Positions 1-10,648 of a stretch of DNA of 64,000 bases are shown one piece after another; the first letter of the stretch is position 1; each line of letters begins with the position of its first letter. Made by a program: the position numbers and the translations under genes. The stretch spans positions 1 to 64,000 of the forward strand of contig JANXYO010000007.1 of the NCBI GenBank assembly GCA_025356015.1, given 5' to 3'. The notes below the pieces were generated by a model, which was not told the DNA's origin, made no database searches, and worked only from the letters and a program-made list of their open reading frames with translations. This DNA is from Spirochaetaceae bacterium (GTDB lineage Bacteria > Spirochaetota > Spirochaetia > Treponematales > Rectinemataceae).

Positions 1-66
1 CGGGAATTGAATCGCAGGTGCGATTCAATTCCCGTGACTCCGCGATTTCGTCTTCGACGAAATCGC
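1..66. repeat. Two adjacent perfect hairpins
   Basis: Bases 1-16 and 19-34 are perfect reverse complements (16-bp arms, 2-nt loop). Bases 42-52 and 56-66 are also perfect reverse complements (11-bp arms, loop TTC). The first arm begins at the window edge, so the element may extend leftwards. No run of T follows, so these are not ordinary terminators. A similar run of TTC/TTCG/GAA-loop hairpins occurs at 59380-59512 before a tRNA, which suggests a dispersed structured repeat. Function unknown. Confidence 0.7.
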
Positions 67-181
67 ACTTCTCGATCTGCCGCGACGCTAGCACGTCGGC
101 CGGAGGGGGGTCAAGGGGAAGGCTTTTCGCCGATCCTGGCCACCCCAGGCGATTTCCGCTTCCCATACGGCAGTCCTCGGA

Positions 182-187
182 TATAAT
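182..187 (+). promoter_or_regulatory. -10 element of a leaderless promoter
   Basis: A perfect TATAAT ends 10 nt before the ATG at 198, and no Shine-Dalgarno sequence lies between. Transcription would start at or within a few bases of the ATG. The -35 is weak (CTTCCC at 159-164, 17-nt spacing). Confidence 0.5.
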
Positions 188-197
188 CGGCCGCATT

Positions 198-1232
198 ATG
201 CTTATTGGACTCGTCATCGTCGCCCTCGTCGTCCTCGTTGTCCCGATCACGGTCAAGAAGGCCGAGGAAAACATCGAGCTATTCCTCCTCGCGATGGGCG
301 TCATCGCCATGACCATCGGCTCACGCTGGGACCTCCTCATCGTGAGGGATGCCCTCGTGGAGCCTCTGATGATCACCGGCGCCGTCCTGGTCGCGGGCTT
401 CCTCTTCCGCCTGGCCTATGGAGCCCTTGGGCGCTTCATCGACGTGACCAAGAGGAAGCTCGGGCTTTCCCTCCTCGTCGCCATCACTGTGGTGGTCACG
501 AGCCTCCTCTCGAGCGTCATCACCGCGATCATGGCGGCTTTGGTCCTTGTGGAGATCGTGAACCACCTCAGGCTGCCTAGGACGGCCGAGGTCAAGGTTG
601 TGGTTTTCGCCTGCTTCGGCATTGGCCTTGGCGCCGCAATGACGCCCCTGGGCGAGCCCCTGTCGACCATCACGATTGCCAAGCTGTCGGGCGAGCCCTA
701 CAACGCCGGCTTCTGGTTCCTGGCAGAGAAACTCTGGATGTACATCATCCCCGGCATCCTGGTTAGCGCTTTTCTCGCGGCTGCCTACGTCAGGAAGGTC
801 GCCGAGGACGCAGGCGAGAGCCACGCCGACGGGGCCGAGGGCCTCGGCGCCGTCCTGTTTCGGACATTGAAGGTCTATGTCTTTGTGGCTGCCCTCGTCC
901 TCTTGGGCGCGGGATTCAAGCCCTTCATTGATTCCTTCGTGACCCAGATGCCCTTCCAGGGTCTTTACTGGATCAACGGGATCTCCGCCTTCCTGGACAA
1001 CGCGACCCTGGCGGCCGCCGAGATCGGACCCTCCCTGGCGATACACCAGATAGAATCGGCCCTGCTCGGTCTGCTGATCGCTGGAGGCATCCTCATACCG
1101 GGCAACATCCCGAACATCATCTCCGCAGGCAAGCTGAAGATCGGTGGCAAGGAGTGGGCGAGGGTGGGCGTTCCGACGGGCCTCGCCATGATGACGGTCT
1201 GCTTCGGGGTGATCCTCCTGGTCTACCGCTAA
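198..1232 (+). CDS. DUF1646 family putative cation transporter
   Basis: A 344-residue hydrophobic protein with about nine to ten membrane segments and almost no soluble part. The pattern of the N-terminal segment, the central [16 protein letters not shown] loop and the C-terminal [19 protein letters not shown] stretch resembles the DUF1646 family, which is related to Na+/H+ antiporter-like ion transporters; the true substrate is unknown. The open frame extends upstream to 18, but the ATG at 198 is chosen because the transmembrane protein starts there and a TATAAT lies 10 nt before it. The gene is convergent with the chemoreceptor gene, whose reading frame overlaps its last 116 bases. Inner membrane location is inferred. 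Confidence 0.8.
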   Translation: MLIGLVIVALVVLVVPITVKKAEENIELFLLAMGVIAMTIGSRWDLLIVRDALVEPLMITGAVLVAGFLFRLAYGALGRFIDVTKRKLGLSLLVAITVVVTSLLSSVITAIMAALVLVEIVNHLRLPRTAEVKVVVFACFGIGLGAAMTPLGEPLSTITIAKLSGEPYNAGFWFLAEKLWMYIIPGILVSAFLAAAYVRKVAEDAGESHADGAEGLGAVLFRTLKVYVFVAALVLLGAGFKPFIDSFVTQMPFQGLYWINGISAFLDNATLAAAEIGPSLAIHQIESALLGLLIAGGILIPGNIPNIISAGKLKIGGKEWARVGVPTGLAMMTVCFGVILLVYR

Positions 1233-2883
1233 GGCCCTCGACCTCGCCGACTGACTCGGTGACGCTCCTGACCCCGTCCCTGATCTCGCTCGAGGCCTCG
1301 CTGACCGCGACCGCGCCCGAGGCGACGAGCTCCATCTCCCGGGCGACCTCGGCCGAGGAGGAGGCGAGCTCGTCCATGAGCAGGCCGAGCTCGTCCATCC
1401 TGTCCCTCGCACTCCTCGTCCTCTCCTCGATGGACTGGAAGGCCCCTCCCGTGAGCTTGCCCGCGCTTTGGATCCCGCCGATCCTCGTGGCGATGTCCTG
1501 GATCGTGGAGCCGATGAGGACAGAGTTCTCATTGGTCGACTCGGCAAGCTTGCGGATCTCGTCGGCCACCACGGAGAAGCCCCGTCCCGCCTCTCCGGCG
1601 TGGCCGGCCTCGATGGCAGCGTTCATCGCGAGCAGGTTGGTCTGTTCGGCCACGCCATTGATGATCGCGGTCACGTCGAGTATGCGGTCGACATCCTCGG
1701 CCATCCCGGCTATGAGGGCGTCCGTCTCGTGGAAGCGGTCGAACTCGGTCGCCGAGAGCTCGGCGAGGCTTTGGGCGTCTTCCCTCTGGCGGGCGGCGAT
1801 CTGGGCCGCCTGGGCCACGGCCTGCCCGATCGCTCCCGCCCGACCGCTGGAACCGCGGAGGATGCCGGTCTGCCTGGCGATCCTCTCGTCGAGGGAACCG
1901 ACATTGGCGCCGATGGCCGAGGCGGCAAAGGCCGTGCTGGTGAGCCTCTGGGCCATGTGGCCCACCCTGGTACGGATCGAGCTGATGTTGCCGCCGATCT
2001 GCTCCATGGCCGCCGTGGTCTCGGTGAAGGCGGCGAGGAGCTCCTGCCTGACCGAGCCGCCGGTCTGGGCGGCCTCGGCGACGCCGTCGATGAGGCTCGC
2101 GAAGGCGGCAATGGTGGCGTTGAGCTTGGAGGCGAGCTGGGCGAACTCATCCCTGCCTCCCACCTGGCAGCTGGCGACGTAGTCCCGGGCGTTCCAGGCC
2201 TCGATGGCCGAGCCGAAACCAGCGAAGCTCCGGCGGAAACGCGAGAGGAAGCTGACGATGAAGAGGAAGGAGGAGAGGCCGGCGGCTCCGGTGACTGCCA
2301 GTCCCCATATGGCGAAGATCCGGGTCAGGGACGCCGTCCTAGCCTGGATTGTGGCACTGATCTTCTCGATCGAGCGCTCGAGGGATGTGTCGAGGGTGGT
2401 GACGAGGTAGGAGATTGACCTGATCAGCGACGAGGCCCTTGCGTCGCCGCCCGAGCTCTGCGCGTACATCATCGGATACTGGGGGTCGGTGGCGGCGATC
2501 TTGGCCGCGACACCCGAGGTCTTCGCAGCCATGCTCGAGGCCAGCTCCCACATGCCGGCGAGGGAGTCGAGGGCCTGATGTTCCTCCGCGCTCCGCATGA
2601 GGGATGAGAGCCCCGGGGTGGCGGCGAAGGCGGGAAGGGCGGCGCCCAGCTTGGCCTCGCACTGGGTCCAGGTATCGTAGGTCCGGGCGAAGCTGCCCGA
2701 GGTGATCAGCTCGTTGCTGAGGTACCTGAAGCGGAAGAGCTCGGCCCTGAGGTCGGTGGCCGACTGGCGGTATCCGTAGAGCCGCGAAAAGACGGCCTCG
2801 AAGAGGATCAGGCTGCCGGCGCTGGTCGCGAGGGCCAGCATGGACACGACGAGGATGGTCAGAAGCCTGGATTTGATGTTCAT
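1117..2883 (-). CDS. Methyl-accepting chemotaxis protein
   Basis: A 588-residue chemoreceptor. There is an N-terminal membrane anchor (residues about 5-28), a periplasmic sensor of roughly 170 residues, a second membrane segment (about 205-230), a HAMP-like linker, and a long coiled-coil cytoplasmic domain. The hairpin tip that contacts CheA/CheW is recognisable near residues 405-445 ([15 protein letters not shown] then [19 protein letters not shown]); it reads [11 protein letters not shown] where [11 protein letters not shown] is usual. The ATG at 2883 follows AGAGGA. No che gene is nearby, so this is an orphan receptor with unknown ligand. The last 38 residues are low-complexity, rich in R, S and P, and antisense to the transporter gene, so the natural C-terminus may have been lost or replaced. 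Confidence 0.9.
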   Translation of the reverse strand: MNIKSRLLTILVVSMLALATSAGSLILFEAVFSRLYGYRQSATDLRAELFRFRYLSNELITSGSFARTYDTWTQCEAKLGAALPAFAATPGLSSLMRSAEEHQALDSLAGMWELASSMAAKTSGVAAKIAATDPQYPMMYAQSSGGDARASSLIRSISYLVTTLDTSLERSIEKISATIQARTASLTRIFAIWGLAVTGAAGLSSFLFIVSFLSRFRRSFAGFGSAIEAWNARDYVASCQVGGRDEFAQLASKLNATIAAFASLIDGVAEAAQTGGSVRQELLAAFTETTAAMEQIGGNISSIRTRVGHMAQRLTSTAFAASAIGANVGSLDERIARQTGILRGSSGRAGAIGQAVAQAAQIAARQREDAQSLAELSATEFDRFHETDALIAGMAEDVDRILDVTAIINGVAEQTNLLAMNAAIEAGHAGEAGRGFSVVADEIRKLAESTNENSVLIGSTIQDIATRIGGIQSAGKLTGGAFQSIEERTRSARDRMDELGLLMDELASSSAEVAREMELVASGAVAVSEASSEIRDGVRSVTESVGEVEGLSGRPGGSPRSRPSSWRGPSERPPSPTPCHRSSACLRR

Positions 2884-2914
2884 GGTTCCTCTTGAGTGGA
2901 TGAAATGATGAGGA

Positions 2915-2943
2915 ACTGTAAGACGACTTGTCAAAATTGCCAA
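2915..2943 (-). promoter_or_regulatory. Putative sigma-70 promoter of the chemoreceptor gene
   Basis: Read on the minus strand: TTGGCA, 17 nt, TACAGT, followed by about 30 nt of leader containing the AGAGGA ribosome site. Confidence 0.4.
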
Positions 2944-3023
2944 ATGCCCGAAAGCGGGTCTTTGCGTCTTCTGCTCGGGCCCGGCCTCTTGAATGCGGCC
3001 CCGGCTCCACAGGGGGGCGATCC

Positions 3024-3052
3024 TTGCTCCGCGTTTCCGTCCATGCTACTAT
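3024..3052 (+). promoter_or_regulatory. Putative sigma-70 promoter of the PfkB kinase gene
   Basis: TTGCTC, 17 nt, TACTAT; the ATG at 3081 follows AGGAGG about 28 nt downstream of the -10. Confidence 0.5.
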
Positions 3053-3080
3053 GAGCTGTCCGATCCACCGAGGAGGGCCC

Positions 3081-4043
3081 ATGGAAATCGTCGGCATCGG
3101 CAACGCGCTCGTGGATGTCGTCGCCTACGTCGACGAGGAGTTCGCTCCCTCCCTCGGCTATCACAACAACGCCATTGTCCACCTCGAGCGTGAGCGTCTG
3201 GACGAGGTCCTCGCCCTAATCCCCGAGGCGGGACGCTCGGCCGGCGGGGGAGCGGCGAACACCGTGAGGGCCGTCGCCTTCCTGGGGGAGGGGGCCGCGT
3301 TCGCCGGCTGCGTCGGGGAGGACGATCTCGGCCGGCTCTATCTCGCCGACCTGCGCGCAGCCGCTGTGGAGAGCCTCATCAGGACCTCTCCGGCGCCCAC
3401 GGGGGTCTACTGCGCCTTGATAAGGCCCGACGGCGGCCGGACCCTCCTTGTCGCCCCGAGCGCAGCCCTCGACATAGCCCTCGAGGCCCCCGACCCGCGC
3501 GTCTTCAGGAAGGGGGCCACCCTCTACCTGGAAGGCTTCCTTCTCGGGAACAACAGGGGCTTTTTCATGGACTGCCTGCGCGCGGCACGGGAAGCCTCTA
3601 TGGAGATCGCCCTCGACCTCTGCAGCCAGGGCCTCGTCCACGCCCAGCGCGGGTTCATCCTGGAGCTGCTTCCCGACTTCTGCGACCTCTTGTTCGCAAA
3701 CGAGGACGAGTTCCTGGCCCTCGTGGAGCTCCCCCTCGCCGAGGGCTGCTCCCTCCTGAGCGATCTCGACCTCACCCTGGTGGTGAAGCGCGCCGAGCGC
3801 GGAGCGGTCTGGGCGAGGGGAGGGCGGGTGATCGACAGCCCCGTGCGGGCCGTCGATCCAGTCGACCAGACGGGCGCCGGCGACGCCTTTGCCGCGGGTT
3901 TCCTCGTCGGCCGCTCACGGGGGCTTGCGCCTGAACGCTGTCTGCGTCTTGGCAACAGGCTCGCCGAGGAGGTCCTGGCGGTACCGGGCTTCGGCGTCGA
4001 CCCGGAACGCCTCAGGGACGCGGCAGAAGGGGTTAGCGCCTAG
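3081..4043 (+). CDS. PfkB-family carbohydrate/nucleoside kinase
   Basis: A 320-residue ribokinase-fold ATP-dependent kinase. The N-terminal IVGIGNALVDVVAYV strand, the GGGAANTVRAVAFLG phosphate/sugar-binding stretch and the C-terminal DQTGAGDAFAAGF anion hole with the catalytic Asp are all present, so it should be active. The order of motifs is closest to adenosine kinase or sugar kinase members of the family, but the substrate cannot be fixed from sequence. The ATG at 3081 is preceded by AGGAGG at 3071-3076 and by a good promoter; the frame is open further upstream but without a better start. It stands alone between the chemoreceptor gene and lon. Confidence 0.87.
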   Translation: MEIVGIGNALVDVVAYVDEEFAPSLGYHNNAIVHLERERLDEVLALIPEAGRSAGGGAANTVRAVAFLGEGAAFAGCVGEDDLGRLYLADLRAAAVESLIRTSPAPTGVYCALIRPDGGRTLLVAPSAALDIALEAPDPRVFRKGATLYLEGFLLGNNRGFFMDCLRAAREASMEIALDLCSQGLVHAQRGFILELLPDFCDLLFANEDEFLALVELPLAEGCSLLSDLDLTLVVKRAERGAVWARGGRVIDSPVRAVDPVDQTGAGDAFAAGFLVGRSRGLAPERCLRLGNRLAEEVLAVPGFGVDPERLRDAAEGVSA

Positions 4044-4245
4044 GGCAAAAAGCTTTCTTCGTGGGCAATCCTTCCCGAAAGGCAATCGCGAAGGGCGAAA
4101 CGGCAGGCAAAACCTTGCCAAACTGGGCCAAAAATCGTAGTTTTATAACCGCACACCAATCCGTCGGCCACATGCTCCAGAATCGCGCCTTCTAGCGTCT
4201 CTGGAAGTTTCTGTCGGCCGGTCCACCACAGGGAGGAACTAAGCC

Positions 4246-6594
4246 ATGCCCGAAAACGAGATAATCCCCATCGACCAGCTCCTTCCAAACAAGCTCCCGA
4301 TAATCCCCCTCATGGGCCGCCCTATCTTCCCGGGCATCTTCACGCCGATCATGATCGGCAACCCCGAGGACGTGAAAGTCATAGAGGAGGCGATCTCGGC
4401 CGACGGGATGGTCGGCCTCATCATGATCAAGAACGAGTTCGACAAGCCCAAGGCCGAGGACCTCCACGCCGTCGGGACAGCCGCCAAGATCGTGAAACGG
4501 ATCAACCTCCCCGACGGGGGGGCCAACATCTTCATCTCCACCTTGAAGCGCTTCAAGGTCAAGAAATTCCTCTCCAAGGAGACCCCGATCGTCGCGGCGA
4601 TCACCTACCTGGACGAGGAAGGCGACGACACCGACGAGATCAAGGCCCTGACCCGGGCCCTCCTTGGCGAGATGAAGCAGATCTCGGAGAACAACCCCCT
4701 GTTCTCCGAGGAGATGCGGCTCAACATGATCAACATCGACCATCCGGGCAAGATCGCCGACTTCATCGCGAGCATCCTCAACATCGACAAGAACGACCAG
4801 CAGAAGATCCTCGAGTGCACGAACGTGCGGGAGCGGATGGAGCGGGTCCTCATCTTCATCAAGAAGGAGCAGGAGCTCCTCAAGATCCAGAAGCGGGTCC
4901 AGCAGGAGATCAACGACAAGATCGAGAAAAGCCAGAGGGAGTATTTTCTCAAGGAGGAGCTCAAGGCGATAAAGAACGAGCTTGGCATGCCCACCGACGC
5001 CAAGGGCTCGGACTACCAGCGCTTCAAGGATAAGATCGAGGGTTTCGGCTTCCAGGGCGAGATAAAGGAGCAGGTCGAGCAGGAGCTCGAGAAGTTCAAC
5101 CTCATGGACCCGAACTCTTCCGAGTTCATCGTCACCCGGAACTGGCTCGACCTCATCTGCTCCCTGCCCTGGAAGGCAGCCGTCTCCGGCGACTTCGACC
5201 TGGGCAAGGCCCAGGACATCCTCGAGGGCGACCACTACGGGCTCAAGGACGTGAAGGACAGGATCGTCGAGTATCTAGCCGTCCGCAAGCTCAAGAAGGA
5301 CGCCAAGGGCTCCATCGTCTGCCTCGTCGGTCCCCCCGGAGTTGGCAAGACGAGCGTCGGCAGGTCGATAGCAAGGGCCCTGGGAAAGGAGTTCTTCCGC
5401 TTCTCGGTGGGTGGGATGCGCGACGAGGCCGAGATCAAGGGCCACAGGCGCACCTATGTCGGAGCCCTGCCCGGCAAGATCGTCCAGGGCCTCAAGATCA
5501 CCAAGAGCCGCGATCCTGTCTTCATGATCGACGAGATCGACAAGATGGGGGTCTCCTACCAGGGCGACCCCTCGAGCGCCCTCCTCGAGGCCCTCGACCC
5601 CGAGCAGAACTACAGCTTCCGGGACCACTACCTCGACCTGCCCTTCGATGTGTCCAACGTCTTCTTCATCTGCACGGCCAACACCCTGGACACGATACCC
5701 GCCCCCCTCATCGACAGGATGGAGGTCATACAGCTCCCGGGCTACGTCGACTCCGAGAAGCTCGAGATCGCCAAGCACTACCTGATCCCCAAGAGCCTCG
5801 AGAAGAACGGGATCAGGAAGACCATGGTGCGCTACACTCGCGACGCCCTGCTCCTGATCGCCGAGTCCTACGCCCGCGAGGCCGGGGTGCGGAACTTCGA
5901 GAAGGCCCTCAACAAGATCCACCGCAAGCTCGCGAAGGCGATCGTCCTCGAGGGAAAGGACGGCGAACGCTTCTCGATCGACAAGCCCGCGGTGCTGAAG
6001 CACCTCGGCAAGCCGATGTTCAGGGACGACGACATAAAGCGGGCGACCAGGCCCGGCATGAGCGTGGGCCTCGCGTGGACGAGCATGGGCGGCGACACCC
6101 TGATCATCGAGGCTGTGGAGAACCCCGGCAAGGAAGGCTTCAAGCTCACGGGTCAGATGGGCTCTGTCATGCAGGAGTCGGCAGGCATTGCCTACACCTT
6201 CGTCAGACACGCGGCCGCTGAGATGTACGACATCGGGGCCGACTATTTCGAGGGCAGGCAGATCCACCTGCACATACCCGAGGGCGCGACGCCCAAGGAC
6301 GGCCCTTCGGCGGGCATCACCATGGCGACGGCCCTGCTCTCCCTCGTCACGGGGCGGAAGATCAAGGACCGCCTCGCCATGACGGGCGAGCTCTCCCTCA
6401 CGGGCCAGGTACTGCCCATTGGCGGCCTGCGCGAGAAGACCGTGGCGGCGAAGCGCAACAAGATACGCGACATCATCATACCCGCGGGCAACGAGAAGGA
6501 CCTCGACGACATCCCCGACCACGTCAAGAAGGGGATAAGCTTCCACCCGGTGGAGCGGATGGAGGACGTGATAGCTTTCGCCTTCCCCGAATGA
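4246..6594 (+). CDS. lon: Lon ATP-dependent protease
   Basis: A 782-residue cytoplasmic AAA+ serine protease that degrades misfolded and short-lived regulatory proteins; the length matches bacterial LonA (about 780). Order: N-terminal substrate domain (1-200, beginning at LPIIPLMGRPIFPGIF), coiled-coil (about 200-270), AAA+ module with Walker A GPPGVGKT at 362-369 and Walker B FMIDEIDKMG near 426, and the C-terminal protease with catalytic Ser688 in KDGPSAGITM and Lys731 in GGLREKTVAAKR. GGAGG precedes the ATG. The 200-nt upstream gap is AT-richer than its surroundings and holds TTGCCA at 4115-4120, but no heat-shock (CIRCE) element was seen. Confidence 0.97.
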   Translation: MPENEIIPIDQLLPNKLPIIPLMGRPIFPGIFTPIMIGNPEDVKVIEEAISADGMVGLIMIKNEFDKPKAEDLHAVGTAAKIVKRINLPDGGANIFISTLKRFKVKKFLSKETPIVAAITYLDEEGDDTDEIKALTRALLGEMKQISENNPLFSEEMRLNMINIDHPGKIADFIASILNIDKNDQQKILECTNVRERMERVLIFIKKEQELLKIQKRVQQEINDKIEKSQREYFLKEELKAIKNELGMPTDAKGSDYQRFKDKIEGFGFQGEIKEQVEQELEKFNLMDPNSSEFIVTRNWLDLICSLPWKAAVSGDFDLGKAQDILEGDHYGLKDVKDRIVEYLAVRKLKKDAKGSIVCLVGPPGVGKTSVGRSIARALGKEFFRFSVGGMRDEAEIKGHRRTYVGALPGKIVQGLKITKSRDPVFMIDEIDKMGVSYQGDPSSALLEALDPEQNYSFRDHYLDLPFDVSNVFFICTANTLDTIPAPLIDRMEVIQLPGYVDSEKLEIAKHYLIPKSLEKNGIRKTMVRYTRDALLLIAESYAREAGVRNFEKALNKIHRKLAKAIVLEGKDGERFSIDKPAVLKHLGKPMFRDDDIKRATRPGMSVGLAWTSMGGDTLIIEAVENPGKEGFKLTGQMGSVMQESAGIAYTFVRHAAAEMYDIGADYFEGRQIHLHIPEGATPKDGPSAGITMATALLSLVTGRKIKDRLAMTGELSLTGQVLPIGGLREKTVAAKRNKIRDIIIPAGNEKDLDDIPDHVKKGISFHPVERMEDVIAFAFPE

Positions 6595-6604
6595 CGGGCC
6601 TTCA

Positions 6605-6633
6605 TTGACCGGGCCGTTCTCTTTCTCTATTAT
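6605..6633 (+). promoter_or_regulatory. Sigma-70 promoter of the yej operon
   Basis: TTGACC, 17 nt, TATTAT, about 44 nt before the yejA-like start. A 6-bp GC hairpin (6646-6663, CGCCGG/CCGGCG) lies in the leader just before the GGAGGAGGG ribosome site and could modulate initiation. Confidence 0.65.
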
Positions 6634-6676
6634 CGATATGTGAGGCGCCGGAACACTCCGGCGTGGAGGAGGGAAA

Positions 6677-8482
6677 ATGAAACGGCTCGGTCTCGTCCTC
6701 GCGGGGCTCCTCGTCGCGTCCTTGGGCGCGGTGGCGGCGCCCAAGGTCATCGTGTCGCACGCCCTCGCCCTCCATGGCACGCCGAAGTACCCGGCGCTCT
6801 TCAAGCACTTCGACTATGTGAACCCGGACGCGCCCAAGGGCGGGACCCTCCGGCTGAACGCCATCGGCGCCTACGACAGCTTCAACCTGTATGCCGACCG
6901 CGGCGTCGCCGACGCGTGGAGCGCAAGCTTCTACGACTCTCTCATGACCGGGTCGGACGACGAGATCGAGGTCTACTACGGCCTAGTCGCCGAGAAAGTC
7001 GAGTACGCCGATGACTACAGCTGGATCACCTTCTACATAAATCCAAAGGCGCGCAACCAGGACGGCAGCCCGATCACCGCCGCCGAGGTCGTCTTTAGCT
7101 ACAACAAGTTCTGGAACGAGGGCGTCCCATTTTTCAAGCAGGAGTACGAGACTGTGAGCAAGGTCGAGGCTCTCGACCCCTCCAGGGTAAGGTTCTCCCT
7201 CAAGACCGGCGACAAGGCGATCCTCTTCTCACTCGCCTCGCTCAAGGTCCTCCCCATGCAGTATTGGAAGGATCGCAAGCTGAACGAGCCCCTGACCGAG
7301 GTGCCGCAAGGCTCGGGCGCCTACACGGTCAAGGACTACAAGATGGGCCAGTACGTCGTGATGGAGAGGCTCAAGGATTACTGGGCCAGGGATCTTCCGG
7401 TAAACGTGGGGCAACTCAACTTCGACAAGATCCGCTACGACTACTATCGCGATGAGACGGTGGCCTTCGAGGCCTTCAAGGCAGGCGAGTACGACCTCTA
7501 CCAGGAGAGCATCGCCAAGAACTGGGCCACCCTCTACAATGGCCGCAACTTCGACGGAGGCTACATCCTCAAAGAGGAAATCCCGCACCAGATACCGGCC
7601 CCGATGCAATCCTTTGTGTTCAACACACAGAGACCCATGTTTCAGGACAGACGGGTGCGAGAGGCCCTCGGCTACGCCCTTGACTTCGAATGGCTGAACA
7701 AGAATTTCTTCTATAGCCAGTACACAAGGCTCCGGAGCTACTTCACCAACACCGACTACGCCGCGAAGGGTCTGCCGACCAAGGAAGAGCTCAAGATCCT
7801 GGAACCCATACGCTCGAAGATCCCGGCCGAGGTCTTCGCAAAGGAATATGCCCCGCCCGTGACCGACGGCTCGGGCAACATCCGAGAGCAGACCCGGATC
7901 GCCCTCGACCTGCTCAAGCAGGCGGGATGGGAGGTCAGGAACGAGAAGCTGGTCAATTTGAAGACCGGCGAAGCGATGAGTTTCGAGCTCCTCCTCTACA
8001 GCCCCTCGATCGAGCGCGTCGCCGTCCCGATCCAGAAGAATCTCGAGCGCATGGGCGTGACCATGAACATCCGGGTGGTGGACCCCACCCAGTACACCAA
8101 GCGCATGAGGGACCGCGACTTCGACCTCATCGACCGGGGCTTCGACGCCAACGCCTACCCAAGCCTGGATCTGCGCCTTGTCTGGCGCTCCACCTACATG
8201 GATTCGACGTACAACATGGCGGGGGTGAAGGACCCCGCAATCGACTACCTCATCGACGGCATTGTCGCCAACCAGGATAACGAGAAGGCCCTGCTCGCCT
8301 GGGGCAGGGCCCTCGACCGTGTCCTCACCTGGAACTACTATGTCATGCCGATGTGGGGCCAGTCAAAATTCCGGGTGGCCTATTGGAACAAGTTCTCGAG
8401 GCCGCCGATCAGACCCAAGTACTCGCTAGGCCTCGACAATTGGTGGCTCGACTCGGCCAAGGAAGCGAAGCTCCCCAAATGA
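6677..8482 (+). CDS. yejA: YejA-type peptide ABC transporter substrate-binding protein
   Basis: A 601-residue periplasmic binding protein of the oligopeptide/dipeptide (SBP_bac_5) family. There is a cleavable signal peptide (about 1-20, ending AVAA), then the YejA-like start [20 protein letters not shown] and the [16 protein letters not shown] strand typical of the microcin C/oligopeptide YejA group. The conserved YNTQRPMF-like segment appears as [10 protein letters not shown]. The strong GGAGGAGGG site and a canonical promoter indicate that it is the first gene of a five-gene operon followed by both permeases, the ATPase and a molybdenum enzyme. In Escherichia coli YejABEF imports microcin C and peptides; the substrate here is unknown. 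Confidence 0.92.
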   Translation: MKRLGLVLAGLLVASLGAVAAPKVIVSHALALHGTPKYPALFKHFDYVNPDAPKGGTLRLNAIGAYDSFNLYADRGVADAWSASFYDSLMTGSDDEIEVYYGLVAEKVEYADDYSWITFYINPKARNQDGSPITAAEVVFSYNKFWNEGVPFFKQEYETVSKVEALDPSRVRFSLKTGDKAILFSLASLKVLPMQYWKDRKLNEPLTEVPQGSGAYTVKDYKMGQYVVMERLKDYWARDLPVNVGQLNFDKIRYDYYRDETVAFEAFKAGEYDLYQESIAKNWATLYNGRNFDGGYILKEEIPHQIPAPMQSFVFNTQRPMFQDRRVREALGYALDFEWLNKNFFYSQYTRLRSYFTNTDYAAKGLPTKEELKILEPIRSKIPAEVFAKEYAPPVTDGSGNIREQTRIALDLLKQAGWEVRNEKLVNLKTGEAMSFELLLYSPSIERVAVPIQKNLERMGVTMNIRVVDPTQYTKRMRDRDFDLIDRGFDANAYPSLDLRLVWRSTYMDSTYNMAGVKDPAIDYLIDGIVANQDNEKALLAWGRALDRVLTWNYYVMPMWGQSKFRVAYWNKFSRPPIRPKYSLGLDNWWLDSAKEAKLPK

Positions 8483-8498
8483 CGACAGACCACCGCTC

Positions 8499-9614
8499 AT
8501 GACACGCTATATAATCCGCCGCGTCCTTCTCATGATCCCCACGCTCTGGGCGATCATCACCCTGAACTTCTTCATAGTGCAGATCGCTCCCGGTGGGCCG
8601 GTCGACCAGGCCGTCGCCAACCTGAGCGGCATAAAGACGAGCGCCGCGATGGAGCAGATCTCCGGTCAGGGCCGCAAGGAAATCGCCCCCACCCCGGGCG
8701 CCGGCGGGGCGGGAGGCAAGGAGCAGCCCTCGATGTACCGAGGCGCCCGGGGCCTCGATCCCGAGGTCATCGCGGCAATCAAGAAGCGCTACGGCTTCGA
8801 CAAGCCGCTCATTGTCCGCTACTTCGACATGCTCCGGCAGTACATCGTTTTTGATTTCGGGGACAGCCTTTTCCGCGGGCGGACCGTCGTCGCCCTCATC
8901 ATCGAACGGATGCCGGTCTCGATAACGATCGGTCTGTGGAGCACCTTCCTCATCTACCTGGTTTCCATCCCGCTCGGGATAAGGAAGGCGGTGAGGCACG
9001 GCTCCCGCTTCGACCTCTGGTCGAGCACCATGGTGATCCTCGGCAACACGATCCCCACCTTCCTCTTCGCCATAATCCTCATCATCTTCTTCGCCGGTGG
9101 CTCCTACCTCAAGATCTTTCCCCTGAGGGGCCTGGTCTCGAATGGCTTCGACTCCCTGAGCCTGCTCGGCAAGATCGGCGATTACCTCTGGCACATATGC
9201 CTCCCGGTGGTGGCCGAGGTGATCGGTGGCTTCGCCACCCTCACGATGCTCACTAAGAACTCCTTCCTCGAGGAGATCAACAAGCAGTATGTGATGACCG
9301 CCCGAGCCAAGGGCCTCACCGAGAGGGCCATCCTGCGCAAGCACGTCTTCCGGAACGCCATGCTCCTGGTGATCGCCGGCTTCCCCTCGGCCCTCATCGG
9401 AATGCTCTTCTCGGGCTCTGTCCTCATCGAGGTGATCTTCTCCCTCAACGGCCTGGGCCTCCTGGGCTTCGAGGCGACGATGCAGCGTGACTACCCGGTG
9501 ATGTTCGGGACCCTCTACATGTTCACCCTGCTCGGCCTCCTCCTCGGCCTGCTTGGCGACCTGACCTACACCGTCGTCGATCCCCGGATCGACTTCGAAT
9601 CGAGGCGGACATGA
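8499..9614 (+). CDS. yejB: YejB-type peptide ABC transporter permease
   Basis: A 371-residue inner-membrane permease of the DppB/OppB class. It starts [20 protein letters not shown], the standard first membrane helix of the family, and carries the cytoplasmic EAA loop ([26 protein letters not shown], about residues 265-290) that docks on the ATPase. A hydrophilic insertion of about 50 residues (roughly 50-90, Gly/Pro rich) follows helix 1, as seen in YejB rather than OppB. It begins 16 nt after yejA and overlaps yejE by the four bases ATGA, so the two permeases are translationally coupled. Confidence 0.93.
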   Translation: MTRYIIRRVLLMIPTLWAIITLNFFIVQIAPGGPVDQAVANLSGIKTSAAMEQISGQGRKEIAPTPGAGGAGGKEQPSMYRGARGLDPEVIAAIKKRYGFDKPLIVRYFDMLRQYIVFDFGDSLFRGRTVVALIIERMPVSITIGLWSTFLIYLVSIPLGIRKAVRHGSRFDLWSSTMVILGNTIPTFLFAIILIIFFAGGSYLKIFPLRGLVSNGFDSLSLLGKIGDYLWHICLPVVAEVIGGFATLTMLTKNSFLEEINKQYVMTARAKGLTERAILRKHVFRNAMLLVIAGFPSALIGMLFSGSVLIEVIFSLNGLGLLGFEATMQRDYPVMFGTLYMFTLLGLLLGLLGDLTYTVVDPRIDFESRRT

Positions 9615-10648
9615 GGATGCGCTTCGCCATGAGCTCCATGGGGATCGAGCGCTGGAAGCGCTTCAAGGCCAACCGCCGCGGCTTCTACTCCCTGTGGATC
9701 TTCCTCGGCCTATTTGGCCTGTCCCTCTTCGCCGAACTCATCTCCAACGACAAACCCCTCCTCATAAGCTACGGGGGCGGGCTCTACCTGCCCATGGCGA
9801 CGAGCTACACCGAGAAGGCCTTTGGCGGGGAGTTCTCCACCGCCGCCGACTACCGCGACCCCGCGGTGCAGAGCCTCATCAAGGCCAAGGGCTGGATCCT
9901 GTGGCCCCCGATACGCTTCAGCTACAACACCATGAACTATGACCTTCCCAGCCCTGCGCCCTCGCCGCCCACACTGATCAATCCCCTGGGCACCGACGAG
10001 AAGGGCCGCGACATCCTCGCGATCCTCATCTATGGCTTTAGGCTCTCGGTGATCTTCGGACTCACCCTGAGCATCCTCTCCTCGATGGTCGGAGTGGCCG
10101 TGGGCGCGGTCCAGGGCTACTACGGCGGGAAGATCGACATCCTTGGCCAGAGGTTCATCGAGATCTGGTCGGGCATGCCTACACTGTTCCTCCTCATCAT
10201 CCTCTCGAGCGTCGTCCAGCCGAACTTCTGGTGGCTCCTCCTGATAACCCTGCTCTTCGGCTGGATGAGCCTTGTCGGCCTTGTCCGGGCGGAATTCCTG
10301 CGTGCCCGGAACTTCGAGTACGTGCAGGCTGCCAAGGCCCTCGGGGTGAGCAATTCGAGGATCATCTTCAGACACATCCTGCCCAACGCGATGGTCGCAA
10401 GCCTCACCTTCCTGCCCTTCATCCTCGGGGGCTCCATCACGACCCTCACCACCCTCGACTTTCTGGGCTTTGGCCTGCCCGTGGGCTCGCCCTCCCTCGG
10501 CGACCTCCTCTCCCAGGGGAAGAACAACCTGCAGGCGCCCTGGATTGGCATCAGCACCTTCATCGTGATCGCTGGGGTCTTGAGCCTCCTTGTGTTCATA
10601 GGCGAGGCGGTCCGCGACGCCTTCGACCCCCGGAGGGCATACAAATGA
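9611..10648 (+). CDS. yejE: YejE-type peptide ABC transporter permease
   Basis: A 345-residue inner-membrane permease, partner of YejB. The N-terminal [21 protein letters not shown] helix, the long periplasmic loop (residues about 45-125, including [11 protein letters not shown]) and the [20 protein letters not shown] segment match YejE. The EAA loop is seen at [19 protein letters not shown]. It overlaps yejB (ATGA) and yejF (ATGA), so stoichiometric translation of the importer is likely. Confidence 0.93.
   Translation: MRMRFAMSSMGIERWKRFKANRRGFYSLWIFLGLFGLSLFAELISNDKPLLISYGGGLYLPMATSYTEKAFGGEFSTAADYRDPAVQSLIKAKGWILWPPIRFSYNTMNYDLPSPAPSPPTLINPLGTDEKGRDILAILIYGFRLSVIFGLTLSILSSMVGVAVGAVQGYYGGKIDILGQRFIEIWSGMPTLFLLIILSSVVQPNFWWLLLITLLFGWMSLVGLVRAEFLRARNFEYVQAAKALGVSNSRIIFRHILPNAMVASLTFLPFILGGSITTLTTLDFLGFGLPVGSPSLGDLLSQGKNNLQAPWIGISTFIVIAGVLSLLVFIGEAVRDAFDPRRAYK

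Noticed and set aside
1154-2182. Long plus-strand frames opposite the chemoreceptor gene
   Set aside because: Antisense to a clear MCP; high GC gives long empty frames on the opposite strand.
4115-4150. Heat-shock promoter before lon
   Set aside because: TTGCCA is present but the -10 candidates are poor and no CIRCE or sigma-32-like sequence was found.
4192-6804. Long minus-strand frames across lon
   Set aside because: Composition of antisense frames (Leu/Glu/Val-rich, no domain); lon is intact on the other strand.
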